Assembly: GCA_046760445.1 (NCBI GenBank) | Contig: JBHIEE010000022.1 | Span: forward strand, 1-30,125 | DNA: 30,125 nt | Direction of reading: 5' to 3' | Source of the DNA: JBHIEE01 sp046760445 | GTDB taxonomy: Bacteria; Acidobacteriota; Aminicenantia; JdFR-78 | In this document: in pieces, positions 15,337 to 24,556 of the stretch | Position numbering within the stretch: the first letter of the stretch is position 1 | Layout: each line of letters opens with the position of its first letter | Program-made: the position numbers and the translations under genes | The notes under the pieces: model-generated | Seen by the model: the letters and a program-made list of their open reading frames with translations, nothing else | The model's database searches: none | What the model was told of the DNA's origin: nothing

Positions 15337-17019
15337 TTATTTCTTTAAATTCTGTCGAAGCATTTCTTCAGCATTTCGGAGAGAAATAGGAGTAATACGG
15401 GAACCTGACATTAAATAAGCAATTTCTTCTATCCGCTGGTCAAATTTAAGTTCATAAACAGTGGTGTAAGTTCTTCCTTTTCTTACTTTCTTTTCAATCT
15501 TAAAATGAGCGGGGGCAAAAGAAGCAATTTGAGGGAGATGAGAAATACAGATAACCTGATGTCGCTCAGCTAATCCACTTAATTTTCTGGCAACTGTTTC
15601 AGCTGCTTTTCCTCCTATCCCGGAATCAATTTCATCAAATATTAAAGTTTTGCCTATATCTTTCTCTCTACCAATTGATTTTAAACTTAACATTATCCGG
15701 GAAAGTTCTCCTCCAGAAGCAATCTTTTTTAAAGGTCTAAGTTTTTCACCTGGATTTGGACTTAAATAAAACTCAACTTCATCTATTCCTTTTTCGCCTA
15801 TTTTATCTATTTCATTTTCATCCAATTTAATTTTTTCTAAATTTACTTTAAATCTTGACTTTTCCATACCCAACAAAGCAAGTTCTTTTTCTACTTCTTT
15901 CTTCAATTCCTGGGCTGCTCTTTTTCTGTTTTCAGAAAGCAGGGCTGATTTTTCTTTATATATTTTGAATTTTTCTTGAATTATAGCCTCTATCTCTTTT
16001 AAATACTCTTCCGCTGATGATAATTCTGATAATTCTTTTTTTGCCTTGCTTAAAAAATTCAAAATATCAGGGATAGACTTTCCATATTTTCTCTTTAATT
16101 TATCAATTAGATTTAATCTTTCTTCAATTTGTTCCAACTGGGCAGGATCAACCTTAACTTTTTCCAATAATTGAATTAAAAACTGAGATAAATCATTAAT
16201 AACTATTGAGGCTTGATCTATTGACTCTAAATACTCTTTAAGATGGTTTTCATATTGACTTAGCTGAGAAATTTTTGTTTTTAGACGGCTGAGTAATGCA
16301 GAGATAGAATTTTCTTGATGATAAGAAATTTCTAATGCTTCTTGGGTTAATAATAATATTTTTTCTGCATTCTGTAGGATAATTCTTTGTTCAAGAAGAG
16401 TTTCATCTTCTTTTTCCTTAAGACGAGCATTTTCTATTTCATTTATCTGAAATTCCAGAAAATCTAATTTTTGCTCTCTTTCTCTTTCTTTACTCTGTAA
16501 TTCTTTCCTTTTAGTTAATAAGCTTCTTAATTCCTTAGCTAAATTGATAACTTCATTTCTTAAATTTAAATTTCCTCCAAAAGCATCTAAAAAATCAAGG
16601 TGATTTTCGGTAAAAAGCAAAAAAATATGGTCATTTTGGCCGTAAATATCAATTAATTTTTCTCCCAATTCTTTTAATTTATTAATTGGAACCAGAGTTC
16701 CATTGATATAACCTTTACCTCGACCACTAACTAATATTTCTCGTTGAATATATATTTCATTTTCTTCTGAAAATTCAGAAAATGAGTCTTTCAAAAATTC
16801 TAAATCAGGAAAATAAAAAATGACTTCAATTAAGGCTTTATCTTGTCCTGTTCGGATTAAGTCAGGAGAAGCTTTTTCTCCTAAAGCTAATCTTATCCCA
16901 TCAATAATGATTGATTTACCAGCTCCAGTCTCTCCTGTAAGAATATTGAATCCTTCTTTAAATTCAATTTCTAAATCTTCAATTATAGCTAAGTTTTTTA
17001 TTCGAAGTGATCTTATCAT
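15337..17019 (-). CDS. recN: DNA repair protein RecN
   Basis: RecN is an SMC-like ATPase acting in double-strand-break repair. The 560-residue protein has an N-terminal half-site with LRIKNLAIIEDLEIEF and Walker A GETGAGKS (29-36). Long charged coiled-coil arms follow (about 150-380). The C-terminal half-site carries signature SGGELSRIMLSLK, Walker B TLIFDEIDSGIGG and the CISHLPQIAS switch region. RecN is usually in the SOS regulon, but no LexA-type box could be identified upstream because the gene starts only six bases after the protease stop and must be transcribed with it. Confidence 0.97.
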   Translation of the reverse strand: MIRSLRIKNLAIIEDLEIEFKEGFNILTGETGAGKSIIIDGIRLALGEKASPDLIRTGQDKALIEVIFYFPDLEFLKDSFSEFSEENEIYIQREILVSGRGKGYINGTLVPINKLKELGEKLIDIYGQNDHIFLLFTENHLDFLDAFGGNLNLRNEVINLAKELRSLLTKRKELQSKEREREQKLDFLEFQINEIENARLKEKEDETLLEQRIILQNAEKILLLTQEALEISYHQENSISALLSRLKTKISQLSQYENHLKEYLESIDQASIVINDLSQFLIQLLEKVKVDPAQLEQIEERLNLIDKLKRKYGKSIPDILNFLSKAKKELSELSSAEEYLKEIEAIIQEKFKIYKEKSALLSENRKRAAQELKKEVEKELALLGMEKSRFKVNLEKIKLDENEIDKIGEKGIDEVEFYLSPNPGEKLRPLKKIASGGELSRIMLSLKSIGREKDIGKTLIFDEIDSGIGGKAAETVARKLSGLAERHQVICISHLPQIASFAPAHFKIEKKVRKGRTYTTVYELKFDQRIEEIAYLMSGSRITPISLRNAEEMLRQNLKK

Positions 17020-17025
17020 TAGTTT

Positions 17026-18378
17026 TTATTTGAGTTCTATGGGAACAATTGCTTTTTTCATATTTATCCTTCCATAGCCAAGGTAATTGTCTTTTCCAGG
17101 ATACTGATCAGAGTTAATGTCATCAGCTGAGTAACGAATTATATCCATAATTTGATAATTTTTTAGCCAGGGTTTTAAAGATTTAATCAAAATAGTCATT
17201 CCAGCTACATGAGGGGTGGACATTGATGTTCCCCAGCTATAAGCATAAGGAAGATATCCCGCAGGAGTAAGATCTACTGGATAAGTACTGAGTATCCTTA
17301 CTCCTGGAGCAGCGACATCCACTTCAGGTCCAAAATTTGACTCGAATATTTCAGTATTCAGGAAAGTCGCCCGCTGGTCATTGTAATCAGTGGCAGCCAC
17401 TGCAAGACAGTATTCATCATAGGCAGCAGGGTAGAGAACTGCTCCACCTTCATTGCCAGCAGCAGCCACGATTACTGCATTTTTACTATAAGCATAATTT
17501 AAAGCTGTTTTCAAAGTATTAGAAGGATATTCGCTTCCTAAACTTAAACTGATTATTTGAGCTTCTTGATCAACTGCCCAGATTATTCCATTACTTACCC
17601 AGCTGACTTTACCAGTGCCATTTTTATCCATTACTTTAACTGGTAGTAACTGACAATCCCAGGCCACTCCAGCTATTCCATCATTGTTATTTGTTTCTGC
17701 AGCAGCAATTCCAGCACAATGAGTTCCATGTCCGTGGTCATCCTGGGCTTGAGAGTCATTATTGACAAAATCATAACCAGAGGAATAAATTTTATTTTTC
17801 AAATCTGGGTGATTTAAATCAATTCCTGTATCTACTATAGCAATAATTACTGTTTCCTGACCTTTTTCTTCTTTCCAAGCTTCTGGAGCTTTAATATCAG
17901 CTCCTGGTGTTCCGGTTGGTCCTCCAGAACCTATTTCTTGTCCATCATTTTCTAAAGCATATTGATATTGAAAAAGAGGGTCATTGGGAGCAATAGTTAG
18001 GTAAGCGATATAATTTGGTTCAGCAAATTCAACATCTGGATTGGCCTGAAAAATGGAAACCATTTCTTTAACACTATAGCCAGAGGGAATTTTAAGCTGA
18101 TAAACATTTATTTTTGGAATTCTTTTTACTTTTTCTGATTTATAAGATGAAATAGTAGTTGTGATTTGATTATCAGAAAGGGTAGGCTTAAATTTAACTA
18201 AAATTTCATCTTCCACCCAGAAAGGTCCCTTATAAGAAGGAATGGAGAGAGTTTGAATTAATCGAGTAATTAAAGGTTCTCTTTCTTCAGGTGGATGATT
18301 TATTCTTTTAAAATTTAATAGGAAAATTGTTACTAAGAAGAAGAAGACGATAGTTATCGAAAATTTTATTTTTTTCAT
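17026..18378 (-). CDS. secreted subtilisin-like (S8) serine protease with propeptide
   Basis: The 450-residue precursor has a signal or anchor segment (about 5-22) and an I9/fervidolysin-like propeptide region (about 57-127, including ILVKFKPTLSDNQI and DVEFAEPNYI). The peptidase domain follows, with the full triad Asp183 (VDTGID), His217 (HGTHCAG) and Ser385 (GTSMSTPHVAG). The oxyanion-hole asparagine is Asn309 (AAAGNEGG). The propeptide suggests autocatalytic maturation outside the cytoplasm. AGGAG lies about eight bases before the ATG. It sits between a beta-barrel gene and recN in a same-strand run. The link to recN is probably only positional. Confidence 0.94.
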   Translation of the reverse strand: MKKIKFSITIVFFFLVTIFLLNFKRINHPPEEREPLITRLIQTLSIPSYKGPFWVEDEILVKFKPTLSDNQITTTISSYKSEKVKRIPKINVYQLKIPSGYSVKEMVSIFQANPDVEFAEPNYIAYLTIAPNDPLFQYQYALENDGQEIGSGGPTGTPGADIKAPEAWKEEKGQETVIIAIVDTGIDLNHPDLKNKIYSSGYDFVNNDSQAQDDHGHGTHCAGIAAAETNNNDGIAGVAWDCQLLPVKVMDKNGTGKVSWVSNGIIWAVDQEAQIISLSLGSEYPSNTLKTALNYAYSKNAVIVAAAGNEGGAVLYPAAYDEYCLAVAATDYNDQRATFLNTEIFESNFGPEVDVAAPGVRILSTYPVDLTPAGYLPYAYSWGTSMSTPHVAGMTILIKSLKPWLKNYQIMDIIRYSADDINSDQYPGKDNYLGYGRINMKKAIVPIELK

Positions 18379-18401
18379 TTCTCTTCTCCTATTTATTTAA
18401 T

Positions 18402-19184
18402 TTAGAATAAATAAGTTATACCTGTTACGAAGTCTATATTTAATTTCTCAGCAGTGGGAATTATTTTAATCTCTGCTTTTATCTTTAAATTATCAAATAA
18501 TTCAAATTTATTTCCTAAAAGTAAACTAATATAATATTGGGAATGAAATTTTTTCTTTTCCTCTCCTTGTAAGGTGATAATTTCTTCTTCCATAGTGAAT
18601 TTTCCTGAGATGTAGTCAAAAAGTATTCCTCCATAGGGTTGAGATTGTTCAAAACCATCATAAATAGCCATTGGCCCAATAATTATTCTCATCCAATTTG
18701 GTTTTCCATTTACTTTTCCCGAAACATTGAATTCCAGGATATCCCATTCTTTTTTCAGTCCTAAACAATAGAAAAATTGACCGAAAGCACCTATTTCAAA
18801 ATCATCATATTCTGTAAAAATAAAATTTATTCCTCCTCCAAAAATCAATCCATACAGATTTCCACTTTTCTTAGTCAATTTAACTGAAATAGGAAGTTCC
18901 CTAAAAGTCGTTCCATCATACTGGGAGGAAATACCGCCGAAAATTAGATTTAGACTTAGCCTGTCACTCATTTCTAAATTTCCTTGAAGATATAAAATAG
19001 CTGATTTCAGAGTAGAGGCTTCTTTTTTATCAGAAGTTATAGTCCGAATAAAATATTCAAATCCAGCTTCAGGAGAAAAGGAGAATTCATCCCACCATTC
19101 TGATGTGTATTCTTTTTCCTGAGGAAAAGTTAAAGTTGAAAAAGCGAGTAAGAATAACAAACTTGAGAACACTATTTTCTTCAT
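18402..19184 (-). CDS. probable outer-membrane beta-barrel protein, unknown family
   Basis: The start at 19184 is chosen over the longer reading at 19235 because AAAGGAGG lies five bases upstream and the N-terminus then is a clean signal peptide (MKKIVFSSLLFLLAFSTLTF, then PQ). The mature part (about 240 residues) alternates polar and hydrophobic residues in many short strands and ends ...FVTGITYLF. The terminal phenylalanine is the usual beta-signal of outer-membrane proteins. No specific family is recognised. An early WWDEFSFSPEAGFEYF stretch could be a strand-turn. It is 23 bases upstream of the S8 protease gene and 55 bases after the P-type ATPase. Confidence 0.7.
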   Translation of the reverse strand: MKKIVFSSLLFLLAFSTLTFPQEKEYTSEWWDEFSFSPEAGFEYFIRTITSDKKEASTLKSAILYLQGNLEMSDRLSLNLIFGGISSQYDGTTFRELPISVKLTKKSGNLYGLIFGGGINFIFTEYDDFEIGAFGQFFYCLGLKKEWDILEFNVSGKVNGKPNWMRIIIGPMAIYDGFEQSQPYGGILFDYISGKFTMEEEIITLQGEEKKKFHSQYYISLLLGNKFELFDNLKIKAEIKIIPTAEKLNIDFVTGITYLF

Positions 19185-19238
19185 AAATTCCTCCTTTTTC
19201 AGGGAAAAATTATCATATCTTAAGTTAATTTTCAAATT

Positions 19239-21926
19239 CTAATATTTAAGAAAATCCTGCTTAAAATTTAAAAATATCTTTCTTAATTCCAGTATCACAT
19301 ATAGTGTTCCAGATACTGTTATTATTTTAATCCAATCAAGCCAGCCTAAAGGCACTGTTTTAAATGCAATATTTAATGGTGTATATAATATTGTCAATTG
19401 CATTAACACTGAGATTATCACAGAACTTATTAAGAATTTACTTGTGCCAACATTTATCTTAAACCTCTTTGCTCTGTATGTTAACACATTAAATAGCTGA
19501 AATATGACCAAAGTCGTAAAGGCAACTGATCTTGCTTTTACATTCTCCACACCGTAGTGGTGAAATAAGAATAAGGTACCAATACACATAACAACACCAA
19601 CAATTAAAGTATTCTGGGTTACCCTTTTAGAGATTATTTTTTCTTCTTTTTTTCTCGGCGGCTTTTTCATAATTTCTCTGTTGAATGGGTCTAATCCTAA
19701 TGCTAAACCGGGCAATCCATCTGTAAGTAGATTCACCCACAAAATCTGAATGGCAATTAGTGGGAGAGGCCATCCAATAAGGATAGCCATGAAAATAACT
19801 AAAATCTCACCAAGATTGGAAGAAAGAGTATACTGGATAAACTGTTTAATACTGTTGTAAATACCTCTTCCTTCTTCAACAGCATTGACAATTGATGCGA
19901 AGTTGTCATCTGTCAAGATCATGTCAGAAGCTTCTTTAGCAACATCTGTTCCAGTAATACCCATAGCCACCCCTATATCAGCTTTTTTTAAGGCAGGAGC
20001 ATCGTTCACACCGTCACCAGTCATTGCTACTATATGTCCTTTCTTTTTTAGAGCATCTAAAATCATCACTTTATGGTGAGGGCTAACCCTTGCATAAATC
20101 ACAACCTCATCTACAATCTTGTCTAACTCTCCAGGTTTTAATTTATCTAATTCCTCACCTGTTAATGCTTTTTGACCATGCTTGAACAGGCCGAGTTCCT
20201 TGGCTATAGCAACAGCAGTTAATTTGTGATCCCCGGTGATCATGATAGTTCTTATCCCAGCTGACTCACATTTTTTAATAGCTTCTCTCACTTCTTCTCT
20301 TGGAGAATCAATCATTCCTTGTAAGCCAACAAAAGTAAGATTGTATTCTATCTCTTCTGGAATTGGATTATATTTTCCAATTAGGGATTTATAGGCAAAG
20401 CTTAACACCCTTAGTGCTCTATTAGCCATGTCTTGGTTAACTTCCAAAATAATCTTTTTATCTTTTTCAGTTAGTTTTCTAATCTTGCCATTGGTGTAAA
20501 TATATTTACATTTATTTAATATTACATCAGGAGCACCTTTTACATAAGCAACTCTCCCTCCATTTATTTTATGAATTGTGGTCATGCATTTTCGTTCAGA
20601 ATCAAATGGAATCTCAGCTATTCTTGGATATTTCTTCTCTAACTCCGTTTTTCTTAAATTAACTTTCTCTGCAGATACAAGCAAAGCTCCCTCTGTTGGG
20701 TCACCAAAAACTCCCCATTTTTTATTGTAAGTCAGCTTAGCATCGTTACACAAAGCGCCAATTCTCAATAATAATTCAATATTCTTTGTATCAATCATCT
20801 GATTATTAGAATTTAAAAACTTGCCTTTAGGGGTATAGCCTTCTCCTGTTACTTTGATTAATTTGTGGTTAGCATAAATCTCTATTACAGTCATCTCATT
20901 TTTGGTTATTGTACCTGTTTTATCAGAACAAATAATATTAGTACAACCAAGGGTTTCCACAGCAGGAAGTTGTCTTATCAAAGCATTTCTTTTAACCATT
21001 CTCTGGACACCTAAAGCTAAAGAAATAGTCACAATTGCGGGCAACCCTTCAGGAATAGCTGCAACAGCTAGACTTATGGAGGCTAAAAACATCATATTAA
21101 TATATTCAGCCTCAATTAAGCCACTGACTAAATGTTGCCTTAAAACACCTACTAGAAAAACAATAGCACATATTCCTATAGTAACAACCCCGAGCCATTT
21201 ACCAAATTCCTTGAGTTTAATCTGCAATGGGGTTAGTTTTTCTTTCACTTCTTGAACCATCTCTGCGATTTTACCAATCTCTGTAGCCATGCCAGTGTTA
21301 ACAACAACAGCTTTAGCATGTCCTTTTGTTACGATAGTGCCCATAAAAGCCATGTTTTCTTGATCAACAACAGGTGTACCTTCTTTAAGCGATTTTATGT
21401 GCTTTTTTGATGGTATGGATTCACCGGTAAGAGGAGCTTCATCAATTTGGAATGCAGTTGTTGTAATTAATCTTGCATCAGCAGGAACTTTATCTCCTGT
21501 TTGTAAGAGAATGATATCCCCAGGAACTAATTTTTTAGAATCTATTTCCATTTCTTTTCCGTCTCTGATTACTCTTGCTTTTAAGGCAGCTAATTTTCTT
21601 AATGCTTCAATTGCTTTCTCTGCTTTATACTCCTGAATAAAACCGAAAATGCCGTTGAGAACAACTATGGCTGAGATTACGATCGCATCTAATCTTTCTC
21701 CTATCAATGCAGAAATAGCTATAGCAGCCAAAAGTATTATTACAATAAAGGAAGTAAATTGTCTCACAAAGATTTGAAGGGATGTAATTCTCTTTTTTTC
21801 CTCGATTTCATTAATACCATACTTCTCTAATCTTTTTTTAGCTTCTTCTTCATTCAAACCTTTGGCAGAAGTTTCCAATAGTCTAAAAACTTTTTTGACA
21901 CTTAAACTATAATAGCTTTCACTCAT
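19239..21926 (-). CDS. calcium-transporting P-type ATPase (P2A, SERCA-like)
   Basis: This membrane pump uses ATP to move cations, most likely Ca2+, out of the cytoplasm. The 895-residue protein has the P2A architecture with the N-terminal cation ATPase domain. Actuator motif TGES is at 167-170, phosphorylation site SDKTGT has Asp335, nucleotide-binding KGAPD is at 463-467, and the hinge TGDGVND is at 637-643. Residues matching the SERCA calcium sites are present: IPEGLP (Glu293) in helix 4, NLGE (Asn704, Glu707) in helix 5, and NLLTDG (Asn732, Thr735, Asp736) in helix 6. The full set supports calcium rather than proton specificity. No clear Shine-Dalgarno precedes the ATG. Confidence 0.93.
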   Translation of the reverse strand: MSESYYSLSVKKVFRLLETSAKGLNEEEAKKRLEKYGINEIEEKKRITSLQIFVRQFTSFIVIILLAAIAISALIGERLDAIVISAIVVLNGIFGFIQEYKAEKAIEALRKLAALKARVIRDGKEMEIDSKKLVPGDIILLQTGDKVPADARLITTTAFQIDEAPLTGESIPSKKHIKSLKEGTPVVDQENMAFMGTIVTKGHAKAVVVNTGMATEIGKIAEMVQEVKEKLTPLQIKLKEFGKWLGVVTIGICAIVFLVGVLRQHLVSGLIEAEYINMMFLASISLAVAAIPEGLPAIVTISLALGVQRMVKRNALIRQLPAVETLGCTNIICSDKTGTITKNEMTVIEIYANHKLIKVTGEGYTPKGKFLNSNNQMIDTKNIELLLRIGALCNDAKLTYNKKWGVFGDPTEGALLVSAEKVNLRKTELEKKYPRIAEIPFDSERKCMTTIHKINGGRVAYVKGAPDVILNKCKYIYTNGKIRKLTEKDKKIILEVNQDMANRALRVLSFAYKSLIGKYNPIPEEIEYNLTFVGLQGMIDSPREEVREAIKKCESAGIRTIMITGDHKLTAVAIAKELGLFKHGQKALTGEELDKLKPGELDKIVDEVVIYARVSPHHKVMILDALKKKGHIVAMTGDGVNDAPALKKADIGVAMGITGTDVAKEASDMILTDDNFASIVNAVEEGRGIYNSIKQFIQYTLSSNLGEILVIFMAILIGWPLPLIAIQILWVNLLTDGLPGLALGLDPFNREIMKKPPRKKEEKIISKRVTQNTLIVGVVMCIGTLFLFHHYGVENVKARSVAFTTLVIFQLFNVLTYRAKRFKINVGTSKFLISSVIISVLMQLTILYTPLNIAFKTVPLGWLDWIKIITVSGTLYVILELRKIFLNFKQDFLKY

Positions 21927-21958
21927 CTTGATAGCCTTATTTCATGTTATTTTATTCC

Positions 21959-21988
21959 AATATATATCACATGTAAAATTGCGGTCAA
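21959..21988 (-). promoter_or_regulatory. candidate promoter of the P-type ATPase gene
   Basis: On the minus strand TTGACC (21983-21988) is followed after 18 bases by TATATT (21959-21964). Each box has one mismatch. The ATG is at 21926. The rest of the gap to 22140 shows no strong hairpin or other feature. Confidence 0.5.
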
Positions 21989-22140
21989 AATATTAGGTGG
22001 GAATGTCCAAAAGGAAGAGGATGCTACTTTGTTACTGGCTGCCTCGAGTAAAAATAGACTTTTGTTTGGCACTCTTTCTTTCTTTTTTCAAGGGAATTGA
22101 TTTTTTACATTTAGCTATAATTAATAACACTTTATTCAAG

Positions 22141-22920
22141 CTATTTATTGCCTTTACTTATTTCATCCATTATTTCTTTTGCTTGTAAGGCATATTTACT
22201 CTTTGGAAAATCAGTGATTAACTTAGTAAAGAAGGGAATACTTTCTTCTGTTTTGTTCCATTTGTACAATGATTTAGCTAAATAAAAATATACTTTTTCA
22301 ATTTTAGAATAGTTTGGATATTCACCAATAATTTGTTTAAATCTCTCCACAGCAGCTTTAAAGGCCTTAGTTTTGTAGTAAAAATAGGCAATCTCAAAAA
22401 TATGTTCAGCTAACCTATCTTCGCATTCCTTTATTTTCTCTTCAGTCAATTTAGCCTCTTCGCTATAAGGATAATTAGCCACAACTTTTTTAAATTCCTC
22501 CAGCGCCTGTTTAGTTTTAGTTTGATCTCGTCCCGGCTTAAGCATTTTTTTATAATAAGTCATACCAATTTGATACTGGGCTCGAGCAGCCAATGGACTA
22601 AAAGGATAAAGAGAAATGAATTCTCTGTATTCTGAAGCAGCTAGAATCATGCTTCCTTCATCTCCTTGTTTAAAATATGCGTCTCCAATAGCTAATTTAG
22701 CTCTTTGAGCATAATGACTTTTTGGAAAGGAATCAATGACTTGTCTAAAATAAAGACGAGCTTTCTCGGGATCTTTTTTGATATATTTTTCTCCTAATTT
22801 AAAAAGAGCTTCATCTGAAGAAGCTATTTCAGGAGTAACCTCTATTTCTTTTTTTCCACAATAAGAAAAAATTAAAATAAAGGAAATTAATAGAAATAAT
22901 ATCCGATTATTTCTGAACAT
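22141..22920 (-). CDS. bamD: BamD-like outer-membrane assembly lipoprotein
   Basis: BamD family lipoproteins sit on the inner face of the outer membrane and help BamA insert beta-barrel proteins. The start at 22920 is supported by AAGGAGG six bases upstream and gives a lipoprotein signal ending LIFSYC (Cys21). The mature protein consists of tetratricopeptide-like repeats with the typical pattern A-x-x-x-F-x-x-[VI]-[IV]-x-x-[FY]-P, for example ARLYFRQVIDSFPKSHYAQRA, ASEYREFISLYPFSPLAARA and AVERFKQIIGEYPNY. The DPEKARLYFR and YYKKMLKPGRDQT segments resemble BamD helices. A more general TPR lipoprotein (YbgF/CpoB-like) is the alternative. Its start overlaps the epimerase gene by 14 bases. Confidence 0.85.
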   Translation of the reverse strand: MFRNNRILFLLISFILIFSYCGKKEIEVTPEIASSDEALFKLGEKYIKKDPEKARLYFRQVIDSFPKSHYAQRAKLAIGDAYFKQGDEGSMILAASEYREFISLYPFSPLAARAQYQIGMTYYKKMLKPGRDQTKTKQALEEFKKVVANYPYSEEAKLTEEKIKECEDRLAEHIFEIAYFYYKTKAFKAAVERFKQIIGEYPNYSKIEKVYFYLAKSLYKWNKTEESIPFFTKLITDFPKSKYALQAKEIMDEISKGNK

Positions 22921-23893
22921 TAATATCCTCCTTGCCAATTTCTCTATCTTTTCTTTGGTGGATTTCAATAATCCATTGCCATTCTTTAGATAGCCCATCT
23001 TCTAAGCTTGTTTCTGGAGAAAACTTTAAGTCAATTTTTGCTTTTCTAATAGAGGCTAAGGTGTGTCTCATCTCTCCCTTTTGAGCTTCCGTCTTTCGAA
23101 ATTTAATTTTTCTTTGAGTGATATTTTCTAAAATAGGGAATAAATCAATTAGTTTTATTTGACGGCCTCCTCCAATATTATAAACTTCTCCATCCCTTCC
23201 TATAGTTGCAGCTTGAAGAGTTGCTTCTATTACATCATCTATATAAGTAAAATCTCGGGTTTGATTTCCATCTCCATAGATAATTATTTCTTTTTCTTCT
23301 AAAATTGATTTCATAAATTTATGAAAAGCCATATCTGGTCTCTGCCGTGGACCGTAAACAGTGAAATACCTGAGAGAGGTCACTGGTAATTTGAGGTTTT
23401 TATAATATAAAAAGCATAACTGCTCAGCTGCTAACTTAGTTACTCCATAAGGAGATATAGGCACTAAAAGACTATCTTCTCGCATAGGTAAATCTGGACA
23501 AAAACCATAAACCGAAGAGGAGGAAGCAAAAATAAATTTTTTTATTGAATAATCTTTAGCTGCTTCTAATAGTTTTTGAGTTGCCATGATATTGGTTTCA
23601 GTATAAATTAAAAATTCATTTCCCCAGCTTTTTCTTACTCCAGGTTGAGCAGCTAAATGAAAAATATAGTCTATTTCTTTGAAGAGATCTTTTAAATTTA
23701 AATCTTCTACTCGGGCTTCAATAAACTCAAAGTCAGCTTCTTTTTCAAGAGAAAATAAGTTCCTTTCTTTCATCCATCTGGGGTAAAAGTTGGAAAAGGA
23801 ATCTACTCCTATTACTTTAAAGCCTTCTTTTATTAATCTTTCACTTAAATGGGAGCCAATAAACCCAGCACTTCCAGTAACCAGACATTTCAT
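22907..23893 (-). CDS. NAD-dependent sugar-nucleotide epimerase/dehydratase (SDR family)
   Basis: This extended short-chain dehydrogenase has the nucleotide-binding TGSAGFIGSH (6-15), then Asp31 binding the adenosine ribose. HLAAQPGVRKSW at about 79-90 and the catalytic Y149xxxK153 in SPYGVTK follow, with serines at 124-127. RYFTVYGPRQRPDMAF and FTYIDDVIEAT are typical of the UDP-glucuronate 4-epimerase / GalE-like branch. It most likely interconverts UDP-sugars for cell-surface polysaccharide. The exact substrate is not certain. It is 328 residues long, starts three bases after rpe ends, and runs into bamD by 14 bases. Confidence 0.9.
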   Translation of the reverse strand: MKCLVTGSAGFIGSHLSERLIKEGFKVIGVDSFSNFYPRWMKERNLFSLEKEADFEFIEARVEDLNLKDLFKEIDYIFHLAAQPGVRKSWGNEFLIYTETNIMATQKLLEAAKDYSIKKFIFASSSSVYGFCPDLPMREDSLLVPISPYGVTKLAAEQLCFLYYKNLKLPVTSLRYFTVYGPRQRPDMAFHKFMKSILEEKEIIIYGDGNQTRDFTYIDDVIEATLQAATIGRDGEVYNIGGGRQIKLIDLFPILENITQRKIKFRKTEAQKGEMRHTLASIRKAKIDLKFSPETSLEDGLSKEWQWIIEIHQRKDREIGKEDINVQK

Positions 23894-23896
23894 TCT

Positions 23897-24556
23897 TTAG
23901 GTACCTTTAATGATTTCTTTCATCTTTTTTATAGTTTCCACTGAATCAGAAGATTTGAAAATACCCGAACCAGCTACCAAGATTTCTGCGCCATTTTTTA
24001 TTAATTCCGCACAATTGTCAATGTTTACCCCACCGTCAACTTCAATGGGAATGTTTAGATTTTTCCCCTTTATCCAGTGGTTTAATTGAGCAATCTTTTG
24101 AAGAGAAGAAGGGATGAACTTTTGACCACCAAATCCAGGATTAACACTCATTACTAAAATAAAATCAAGTTCTGATAAAATTTCATTTAACAGATGAATT
24201 GGTGTTCCGGGATTTAATGCAATACCAGCTTTTTTTTGAAAATTTTTTATAAAGGAAATCAATCGATGAGCATGAGGAGAAGCTTCAATGTGAAATGAAA
24301 CCCAGTCTGCTCCAGCCTGGGTAAATTTTTCGATAAATTGTTCTGGATGAGTAACCATTAAATGAACATCTAAAGGAAGAGAGGTAATTTTTCTAATGGA
24401 TTTAACGAACTCTGGGCCAAAAGTTAAATTAGGTACAAAATGCCCATCCATAATGTCAATATGGATGAGGTCAATTCCTGCATTTTCAACTTTTTTGATT
24501 TCAGCTCCTATTTGGGAAAAATCAGCAGATAAGATAGAAGGAGCAATTTTAATCAT
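23897..24556 (-). CDS. rpe: ribulose-phosphate 3-epimerase
   Basis: Rpe interconverts ribulose 5-phosphate and xylulose 5-phosphate in the pentose phosphate pathway, as a metal-dependent TIM barrel in the cytosol. The 219-residue protein shows IAPSILSADF (4-13) and metal ligands His32 and Asp34 in IHIDIMDGHFVPN. His65 lies in DVHLMV, and NPGFGGQ is at 139-145. The second catalytic aspartate, Asp174, is in IEVDGGVN. Its ATG overlaps the PASTA gene stop in TAATG, so the two are translationally coupled. Confidence 0.97.
   Translation of the reverse strand: MIKIAPSILSADFSQIGAEIKKVENAGIDLIHIDIMDGHFVPNLTFGPEFVKSIRKITSLPLDVHLMVTHPEQFIEKFTQAGADWVSFHIEASPHAHRLISFIKNFQKKAGIALNPGTPIHLLNEILSELDFILVMSVNPGFGGQKFIPSSLQKIAQLNHWIKGKNLNIPIEVDGGVNIDNCAELIKNGAEILVAGSGIFKSSDSVETIKKMKEIIKGT

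Noticed and set aside
21997..22188. Plus-strand ORF of 63 codons in the gap before the BamD-like gene
   Set aside because: No ribosome binding site or family resemblance. It overlaps the 3' end of the real minus-strand gene and has the composition of AT-rich spacer.
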